From assembly GCA_016699735.1 (NCBI GenBank), contig CP065008.1:2356001-2420000 (forward strand): a stretch of DNA of 64,000 nucleotides, read 5' to 3'. The position numbers and the translations under genes are program-made. Positions 58,673 through 64,000 of the stretch are shown piece by piece. Position 1 is the stretch's first letter, and every line of letters begins with the position of its first letter. Source of the stretch: Alphaproteobacteria bacterium. Its GTDB lineage: Bacteria > Pseudomonadota > Alphaproteobacteria > Micavibrionales > Micavibrionaceae. The notes beneath the pieces were generated by a model that was not told where the DNA came from, did no database searches, and saw nothing but the letters and a program-made list of their open reading frames with translations.

Positions 58673-59956
58673 ATGTCTTTATTCAAAATTCACCGGCCCA
58701 TGGCTGTGTTTGCACTCACCGCCACTTTATTGACCGGCGTCTGCCTCCCCGCCTTCGCAGACGAACAGGCACAGGCAGAGGAAACGCAGGATTACGGCGA
58801 CCGCCTGCTCGGTGATATCGGTGGCGTGCGCTCAAAAATAGCGCCTTACGGGATTGATCTGGGCATCGTCTACACTGCGGATTTTTTTCATAACGTTACA
58901 GGCGGCATCGAAACAGGCGCAATGTATATGGACAACCTCGATATCACCGCCGATATCGACGGCGAGAAACTCTATGGACTGAAAGGCTCAAAAGTCTTCC
59001 TCTATCTCCTCAACAATGCGGGTGGCGAATTTAACACCGAGCGCATCGGCTCCAACGAAGGCGTGGACAATATCGAGGTCGGTGAACACACCTTCAAGCT
59101 TTACGAAGCCTGGATCGAGCAGAATCTGCTCGATGATAAACTTTCGCTTCGCGCCGGACTCTACGACCTGAACTCAGAATTTGATGTCACCGACAGCAGC
59201 GGGATTTTCCTCAACCCCACCTTCGGCATCGACACGGCGTACGCCGCCACGGGCGAAGCCGGACCGTCCATCTTTCCGCTGACCTCATTGGCCTTCCGCG
59301 TCAATGTGGCTCCGGTGGAGGATTTCTATATCCGCGCTGCGGTTCTGGACGGTGTCCCCGGCGACCCCGATAATCCGCGGGGTACCCATGTCGTTCTGGA
59401 TGACGAAGACGGCGTCCTGCTGGCGCTGGAATCCGCTTACGGCAATCTCGACTCCGGACGGATCGGCGCGGGCGGCTGGTGGTACAGTGAAGAGTCAGAC
59501 CACCTCACCGATACGGATGCCCTCGGCAACCCCGAACAGGATAACAGCAGCGGCCTCTACGCCCTCGCCGAAAAGACGCTCTTTCGCCCCGACGGCTCTG
59601 AAACGCGCCAGTTAGATGGTTTTATCCGCTTCGCGTGGGCCAACGATGACGTAAACCAGTTTGATTACAGCGGCTCTCTGGGCCTCGCCTATACCGGCCC
59701 CTTCGCCGCCCGCCCCGACGATATCGCGGGCATTGCCATCCACGGTGCCCATAACGGCGACCCGTTCGAGGAAGCGGCCGATCTGGCGGGCGAACCCGTC
59801 ACCTCCGGCGAATGGGGCATAGAGGCGACCTACAGCATTCAGGCGACGCCGTGGCTGCGCGTCCAGCCTGACGCGCAATATATCAACGATCCCGGCACAA
59901 CGGACGAAGCCGACGATGCCTTCGCAGTGGGAGTCAGGCTAGAGTTAAATCTTTAG
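58673..59956 (+). CDS. OprB-family carbohydrate-selective porin
   Basis: A 427-aa outer-membrane porin with signal peptide (1-~30, ending 'CLPAFADE'). 'YGDRLLGDIGGVRSKIAPYG', 'GLKGSKVFLYLLNNAGGEFN', 'KLYEAWIEQNLLDDKLSLRA' and the C-terminal 'AFAVGVRLELNL' with terminal hydrophobic residue fit OprB barrels, which pass glucose and other sugars. Some members, in alphaproteobacteria especially, have unknown substrates. It lies opposite pcm with about 190 bases between starts and converges with the DCC/DUF4166 gene. Confidence 0.85.
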   Translation: MSLFKIHRPMAVFALTATLLTGVCLPAFADEQAQAEETQDYGDRLLGDIGGVRSKIAPYGIDLGIVYTADFFHNVTGGIETGAMYMDNLDITADIDGEKLYGLKGSKVFLYLLNNAGGEFNTERIGSNEGVDNIEVGEHTFKLYEAWIEQNLLDDKLSLRAGLYDLNSEFDVTDSSGIFLNPTFGIDTAYAATGEAGPSIFPLTSLAFRVNVAPVEDFYIRAAVLDGVPGDPDNPRGTHVVLDDEDGVLLALESAYGNLDSGRIGAGGWWYSEESDHLTDTDALGNPEQDNSSGLYALAEKTLFRPDGSETRQLDGFIRFAWANDDVNQFDYSGSLGLAYTGPFAARPDDIAGIAIHGAHNGDPFEEAADLAGEPVTSGEWGIEATYSIQATPWLRVQPDAQYINDPGTTDEADDAFAVGVRLELNL

Positions 59957-59968
59957 TCGGAGAAAAAA

Positions 59969-61000
59969 TCAGGACTGCCGAAAGACGCCTTCCTGAAAGA
60001 ACGTCTCGCCGAGTTGATCGTGAACCATCGACAGGCGGAAGATAAAACTCCCGCCTCCGATATCCTCATGCACCACGTGCGTCTCCCCCGGCGCCAGCCA
60101 GCGCGGCAGCCGCACCCGCAACCGACCGAACTGCCAGAAAAAACTCCGGCTGCGGAAATGCAGCGCCGCGTATTCCTCAGAAACGTCCAGAACCATCCCG
60201 AACCCGCCACCGACACATTCCAGCATCTCGCCGGATTGCGACTCCTTCTTGACCGAAACGACGGTAAACGGCTTCCGCCCCGCGTAATAGTAAACCCGCG
60301 TCCAGTAAACGCCGCTCCGCCCGCGCTGCTTGGTCAACTCCACATCCATCGGCACATCCGTTCCGGCGTAAGGCGTCAGCGGATTGCCGATAACTCGCGT
60401 CAGTTGCGCGAACAGCCAGCCCATCTTCGAGCGCCGCACAATGTGCATTGTTCCGCGATAAGCTACGACCTCCCCCTCCTTCGGGTCCGCCGCGAACCGT
60501 GCGCGGATGGCGGGATCAAGCCGCATCCACGCGTCCTCGCCCAGCTGATTGCGGATCGTGCTGCCCGTATCCGCCGTCCGCAGATTTCGGATCTTCTCAA
60601 TCCCCAAAGCGTAAAGCACAAAATTCCGTAACGCTTTCCCCGCCGGGTAAAGAATGTCGGACAAAAATTTGTGCCGGAACAGAGTCTGATTCATCCGCCC
60701 CATGATCCCGGCGGGTTTTGTATACTGTGAAAGAACATGGATCGCGCCGCTGCCGTAATGCAGATCATCCCCGATTTTAACGACCATCCCCTCGTCGATA
60801 TCCAGCCCCCGCGCGGTGATCTCCTCCATCAGCGCACCGCCCTTGCGCGCGTCGATCAGGACCAGCGGCCGTTGGGGATTCTTGAGTTCAATGCGGGTAC
60901 AGTAAGCGCGGCAGACCGGGCATTCATCGTCATAGACCAGTTCGATGGGCGGCGCTTGCGCCCCGGCTGCTTCCAACGGATTTAAACTCTCCCGTCCCAT
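59969..61000 (-). CDS. DCC-motif (DUF393) and DUF4166 two-domain protein
   Basis: A 343-aa fusion. The N-terminal ~135 residues are a thioredoxin-like DUF393 domain with 'LVYDDECPVCRAYC' (CxxC) and 'FVLYALG'. The C-terminal ~190 residues are DUF4166 ('DPAIRARFAADPKEGEVVAY', 'GWLFAQLTRVIGNPLTPYAG', 'GFGMVLDVSEEYAALHFRSR'). DUF4166 is often found fused to or beside saccharopine-dehydrogenase-like proteins, and the gene entering the window at 63710 is one. The pair may act in one redox or lipid-related pathway, but function is unknown. It diverges from an ArsR regulator. Confidence 0.82.
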   Translation of the reverse strand: MGRESLNPLEAAGAQAPPIELVYDDECPVCRAYCTRIELKNPQRPLVLIDARKGGALMEEITARGLDIDEGMVVKIGDDLHYGSGAIHVLSQYTKPAGIMGRMNQTLFRHKFLSDILYPAGKALRNFVLYALGIEKIRNLRTADTGSTIRNQLGEDAWMRLDPAIRARFAADPKEGEVVAYRGTMHIVRRSKMGWLFAQLTRVIGNPLTPYAGTDVPMDVELTKQRGRSGVYWTRVYYYAGRKPFTVVSVKKESQSGEMLECVGGGFGMVLDVSEEYAALHFRSRSFFWQFGRLRVRLPRWLAPGETHVVHEDIGGGSFIFRLSMVHDQLGETFFQEGVFRQS

Positions 61001-61037
61001 GACCCGCCTTGCCTTTCCGCCGCAGGAATGGTAATAT

Positions 61038-61062
61038 CATTTAGCTAAATAGCTAAATATCA
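61038..61062. promoter_or_regulatory. Operator candidate for the ArsR regulator
   Basis: ATTTAGCTAAAT (61039-61050) is a perfect 12-base palindrome, immediately followed by AGCTAAAT, making a tandem TAGCTAAA repeat. It lies between the divergent DCC/DUF4166 and ArsR genes, the expected position for an autoregulatory site controlling both. Confidence 0.6.
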
Positions 61063-61085
61063 TACAGGGATGCCAGCGTCAACAC

Positions 61086-61388
61086 ATGATCGACAAAGTC
61101 TTCCAAGCCCTTTCCTCAAGCGTCCGCCGCGAAATCCTCGCCTATCTCTCCGAGGGCGGTATGACGGCGGGCGAATTGGCGCGGCATTTCGACATCACCA
61201 AACCCTCCCTCTCCAAGCACCTCGGCATCCTCGAAAACGCCGGACTGGTCGTCAGCGAGAAAAAGGGCCAGTTCGTCCACTATTCTCTGGCGAAAAACAA
61301 CCTGATTAACACGGTCAACCTCTATATGCAGCAGATCTGCCCTGTGAGTTATTCAATCAAAAAAGATTTGAAAAAGAAAAAGCCTTAA
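61086..61388 (+). CDS. ArsR-family winged-helix repressor
   Basis: A 100-aa ArsR/SdpR-type regulator: 'KVFQALSSSVRREILAYLSE', 'MTAGELARHFDITKPSLSKH' (recognition helix) and 'LGILENAGLVVSEKKGQFVH'. The metal-binding CxC of classical ArsR is absent, and the single Cys is near the C-terminus, so it probably senses something other than arsenite. It likely binds the palindrome just upstream and may control the divergent DCC/DUF4166 gene. It overlaps the plsC stop by four bases, convergently. Confidence 0.9.
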   Translation: MIDKVFQALSSSVRREILAYLSEGGMTAGELARHFDITKPSLSKHLGILENAGLVVSEKKGQFVHYSLAKNNLINTVNLYMQQICPVSYSIKKDLKKKKP

Positions 61389-62041
61389 TCCCACACTTTC
61401 GGCGCAAGCTCCGCCTCAAGGTCGGAAAAAGACGTCTCCAGCGCCGCGATGAACGCCGCCCGGTCTCCAGCCCACGACAGCGCCTCCCCCACATTGACCT
61501 GACACACGAACGGCACCAGCAGCCGCTCCCCACGCGGCAAAGACTTGCCCAGCCCATGCATGAACACGGGCGTCACGGTGACGTCCGGCATCTCCTGCAC
61601 CAGCTTGGCAATCCCGTATTTGAGCGGCTGGCGCTTTTCAGGCTCCCCCCGCGTCCCTTCCGGAAAAATAACAAGCGTATACCCGTCTTCAATCGCAGCT
61701 TTAACAGGCGCAAGAACGTCTTCCCCCTCCTGCGGATTCCTCTCAATCGGAATAACGCCGATCAGATTAAGCGAAATCCATGTCCGCAACGGTGTACGGC
61801 AAAAATAATCCTTCGCCGCCACCAGCTTGACCTTGGGAATATCGCGGAATTTAATCAGGCTCATCAGCACCAGCGCATCCAGATGCGAATTGTGGTTCGC
61901 CGCGATAATATGCCGGGGCTTGACCGTCAATCGCTCCAGATGCCGGACGCTCAACCCCAGCAAAATCATGAGCACAGGCCGCACGATCAAAACGTAAAAC
62001 AGTTGCCGGGGCAGGTCGAAGTTTTTTTTATCCGCGCTCAT
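61385..62041 (-). CDS. plsC: 1-acyl-sn-glycerol-3-phosphate acyltransferase (PlsC-like)
   Basis: A 218-aa acyltransferase that makes phosphatidic acid from lysophosphatidic acid at the inner membrane. The H-x4-D catalytic motif is in 'AANHNSHLDALVLM', the substrate motif in 'LVIFPEGTRGEPEKRQPLKY', and 'GVIPIERNP' is the third block. One N-terminal membrane segment ('LIVRPVLMILLGLSV'). ATG 62041 lies two bases after the cdsA stop; the longer frame overlaps cdsA. With cdsA and the phosphatidyltransferase it forms a three-gene phospholipid operon. Confidence 0.88.
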   Translation of the reverse strand: MSADKKNFDLPRQLFYVLIVRPVLMILLGLSVRHLERLTVKPRHIIAANHNSHLDALVLMSLIKFRDIPKVKLVAAKDYFCRTPLRTWISLNLIGVIPIERNPQEGEDVLAPVKAAIEDGYTLVIFPEGTRGEPEKRQPLKYGIAKLVQEMPDVTVTPVFMHGLGKSLPRGERLLVPFVCQVNVGEALSWAGDRAAFIAALETSFSDLEAELAPKVWD

Positions 62042-62043
62042 CC

Positions 62044-62988
62044 CTACCCCACGAAATAGAAATAACGCACGCAATGGAAGAACAGCGGCGCGGTGAGCGA
62101 AAGCGAGTCGATCCGGTCGAGAATCCCGCCATGGCCGGGAATCAGATTGCCGGAGTCTTTAATATGCAGATCACGCTTGAGCGCGGAGAACGTCACATCG
62201 CCGATGAACCCCGTCACTGCGATCACAAACCCCATCAACAACGCGAAGGAGAAACTGAACGGCGTCAGCAACGGGTAAATCAGCCCGGCCACCATCACCG
62301 TCGTAATCACCCCGCCCATGAACCCTTCCCATGTCTTCTTCGGGCTGACCAAAGGCACGATCTTGGTCTTGCCGAACAGCTTGCCCCACACATACTGCGC
62401 CACATCATTGCCCTGATTGAGAACGGCCAAAAACATGATCAGCCCCACATGGCCCTGCAACGCCTGCGAGTACTGCATCAGCATCGCCGCATGGGAAACC
62501 GCGAACACCGTAATCATCAGCCCCCAGCTGATTTTTGCCACGGAATTCAGGAACCCGTCCGTCTGCCCGGCAACGATCAGCCGGAACGGCAGCAGGAAAA
62601 ACACCCACACCGGAATGAACACGATAAAGAGCCCGTAATGCTCAACGCCGTTCGCCACGAAAAAATACTGCACCGGAATGGCCAGATAAGCCCAGAACAG
62701 CGCCCTTCGGTCCGCCCGCCGCAGCGGGATGATGGAAAAATACTCCTTGAGCGCCAGAAAGCTCAAAAACGCAAAAAAAATGACGGAAACAACCGGAGAG
62801 GTCAGGATGGCCAGAGAAAAAATACCGATCATGAACCACCAGCTTTTCACCCGCGCTTCCAGTTCGCGGTGCTTGTGGTCCGGGTCGTTGAGATGCATGA
62901 TAGCGACGATCACACTGGCGATGATCAGAACGCCGAAGACGCCCGCAATGCTCACATGAACAGGGTTGTAGGAGGAGAGATCAAACAT
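62044..62988 (-). CDS. cdsA: Phosphatidate cytidylyltransferase
   Basis: A 314-aa polytopic enzyme forming CDP-diacylglycerol from phosphatidate and CTP. About eight hydrophobic segments. The signature region is complete: 'SPKKTWEGFMGGVITTVMVA', 'GFIGDVTFSALKRDLHIKDS' and 'LIPGHGGILDRIDSL'. ATG 62988 ('MFDLSSYNPVHVS') overlaps the upstream phosphatidyltransferase gene by eight bases; the longer start at 63012 overlaps more. Its product feeds the neighbouring CDP-alcohol enzyme. Confidence 0.93.
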   Translation of the reverse strand: MFDLSSYNPVHVSIAGVFGVLIIASVIVAIMHLNDPDHKHRELEARVKSWWFMIGIFSLAILTSPVVSVIFFAFLSFLALKEYFSIIPLRRADRRALFWAYLAIPVQYFFVANGVEHYGLFIVFIPVWVFFLLPFRLIVAGQTDGFLNSVAKISWGLMITVFAVSHAAMLMQYSQALQGHVGLIMFLAVLNQGNDVAQYVWGKLFGKTKIVPLVSPKKTWEGFMGGVITTVMVAGLIYPLLTPFSFSFALLMGFVIAVTGFIGDVTFSALKRDLHIKDSGNLIPGHGGILDRIDSLSLTAPLFFHCVRYFYFVG

Positions 62989-63652
62989 CCTGAACCTCTC
63001 CGCTGCCTTCAAGATGGGCAGAGGCCGCCCGCAAACGCTTCCTCACCGTCCACGCGCTGCCCAAGATAATGATAACCAAGCCGAACGCCAGCATCGTCCC
63101 TTTAGCAACAAACATTGTCTCGAAAGGGGTCAGCAGGATGGCAACGGCCGACACCCCCATCCGGTGCGGCTTGGCCATCGGCCCCTGAAAATCCACCGGC
63201 GCACCAAGGCTGCGCCCCAAAGTCCGCGCATATGCCGTCAGCACCGCCAGCAGCGCCGCGCCCCAGCCCAGAACGGCACCCCATGCACCGAAAGAAACGG
63301 CATATCCCATCCCGACAAAAATCAGCGCATCGGAAATCCGGTCGGGCACGTCGTTAAACAACTCCCCCGACTTTGTGCTCTTTCCACCCTCCACCGCCAC
63401 CAGCCCGTCGAAGAGGTTGCACAGAACCCGCCCGATAATCCCGCCGAGCGCCAGCAGCAAGAACAAAAACCCCGCAAAGCCGGAAAACGACGTCATCCCG
63501 ACACAGGAAATTCCCGCCAGCGCGGCGAAACCGATACTGGCCAGGGAGATCTGGTTGGGCGAGATATCCCGTTGTGCCAGAGACTTCGCCATGGTCTGAA
63601 CCACCGCGAGATTGCGGACCTTGAGGGGACGTCGGGCTTCAGGATCGGCCAT
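62981..63652 (-). CDS. CDP-alcohol phosphatidyltransferase family protein with atypical motif
   Basis: A 223-aa membrane protein with about five or six hydrophobic segments. The CDP-alcohol phosphatidyltransferase signature is recognisable in 'NLFDGLVAVEGG' and 'SGELFNDVPDRISDALIF', keeping the last three acidic residues, but the first Asp is Asn and the usual Ala-Arg is Ala-Val. It may use an unusual alcohol acceptor. The operon with cdsA and plsC supports phospholipid synthesis. ATG 63652 is chosen because the longer frame upstream (to 63814) overlaps the divergent gene and lacks membrane-protein character. Confidence 0.8.
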   Translation of the reverse strand: MADPEARRPLKVRNLAVVQTMAKSLAQRDISPNQISLASIGFAALAGISCVGMTSFSGFAGFLFLLLALGGIIGRVLCNLFDGLVAVEGGKSTKSGELFNDVPDRISDALIFVGMGYAVSFGAWGAVLGWGAALLAVLTAYARTLGRSLGAPVDFQGPMAKPHRMGVSAVAILLTPFETMFVAKGTMLAFGLVIIILGSAWTVRKRLRAASAHLEGSGEVQDV

Positions 63653-63709
63653 GAATTCACTTTCAGCAGGCGTTAAAACCGTTATACATATACCAGAATT
63701 GAGCAACGC

Positions 63710-64000
63710 ATGAAACGCATCCTCATCATCGGCGGCTACGGGCAGTTCGGCAGCCTGATTGCCAGGGCGCTGGCGCCGGAAAAAAACATTGCCCTGATCC
63801 TCGCCGGACGGCATGAGGAAAAAGCGAAAGCGTTGGCCGCAACGCTAAACGCCGCGAACCCGCCCGAAACACGGGCCGCCGATATCCATAACAATCCCAC
63901 AACTCTTCTGGAAAAAGTGCACCCCGATATCGTGATCCACACCGCCGGACCCTTTCAGGGACAGGACTACGAGATCGCCCGCGCCTGCATCGAAAAATCC
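63710..64000 (+). CDS. Saccharopine-dehydrogenase-like NAD(P)-binding protein (3' end outside window)
   Basis: The frame from ATG 63710 runs off the window after 97 codons. 'MKRILIIGGYGQFGSLIARA' is a Rossmann GxGxxG start, followed by 'LILAGRHEEKAKALAATLNA' and 'DIVIHTAGPFQGQDYEIA', the pattern of saccharopine dehydrogenase / trans-acting enoyl reductase-like proteins. Many of these are fused to DUF4166, the domain found in the gene at 59969. It diverges from the phosphatidyltransferase gene with 57 bases between starts. Confidence 0.8.
   Translation, partial: MKRILIIGGYGQFGSLIARALAPEKNIALILAGRHEEKAKALAATLNAANPPETRAADIHNNPTTLLEKVHPDIVIHTAGPFQGQDYEIARACIEKS

Noticed and set aside
1..64000. 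CRISPR array or cas genes
   Set aside because: No regularly spaced repeats and no Cas-like proteins were seen; the repeated blocks are Rhs tips, REP-like elements and operators.

Overview
The window reads as alphaproteobacterial chromosome carrying one integrated mobilizable island. Chromosomal signs are a short-form HisG, a UPF0262 gene beside infA, maf and an RNase G gene, a CpdR-like single-domain receiver, and REP-like palindromes of the kind common between alphaproteobacterial genes. I cannot fix the genus from sequence alone.

Layout. 1-854: edge of an unrecognised membrane-anchored, Cys-rich protein. 959-1033: tRNA-Phe. 1281-6167 (minus): rng, maf, infA, UPF0262, hisG, nnrE and a frameshifted small gene. 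6172-7962: a tandem duplication of an unrecognised ~255-aa family, each copy with the same promoter-like element and 3' tail repeat. 7934-11408: a secreted HExxH protein and a large FecR/RTX-like surface protein. 11416-15044 (minus): glpD-glpK and a coupled membrane protein (glycerol use). 15119-19140: receiver protein, hybrid histidine kinase and a divergent YjbH-like outer-membrane protein. 19166-26185: a frameshifted unknown gene, a malonyl-CoA-decarboxylase-like protein, a patch of intergenic repeats, a possible small RNA, rluD, a secreted propeller-like protein, a glycosyltransferase and cpdR. 26281-26355: tRNA-Val.

26348-49592: a ~23-kb integrative mobilizable element next to tRNA-Val. 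It carries a large serine recombinase whose 3' end runs antisense through the tRNA, a VirD4/TraG coupling protein (frameshifted), a relaxase with its MobC-like partner, and no mating-pair-formation genes. Cargo: a HEPN-like protein, an operator-controlled small gene, Vsr + C5-cytosine methyltransferase + candidate restriction enzyme, an ArdA antirestriction protein, and an Rhs polymorphic toxin with immunity gene followed by a second displaced Rhs-tip/toxin cassette with a DUF1493 neighbour. Defence, antidefence and interbacterial conflict genes thus travel together.

49705-64000: chromosome again. It holds a kinase-like protein, a VOC protein, a peptidoglycan-binding/lysozyme-like protein, an unusual adenylyltransferase-SDR fusion, an AT-rich foreign gene, a HigBA-type toxin-antitoxin locus with paired operators, a membrane-anchored Pcm, an OprB-like porin, a DCC/DUF4166 protein, an ArsR regulator, and a coupled phospholipid operon (CDP-alcohol phosphatidyltransferase, cdsA, plsC). 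The window ends in a saccharopine-dehydrogenase-like gene.

A caveat affects several genes. At least five single-base homopolymer indels appear to break or locally shift reading frames (near 5945, 17573, 17743, 19479 and 31054). That pattern fits uncorrected sequencing error better than five independent gene decays.
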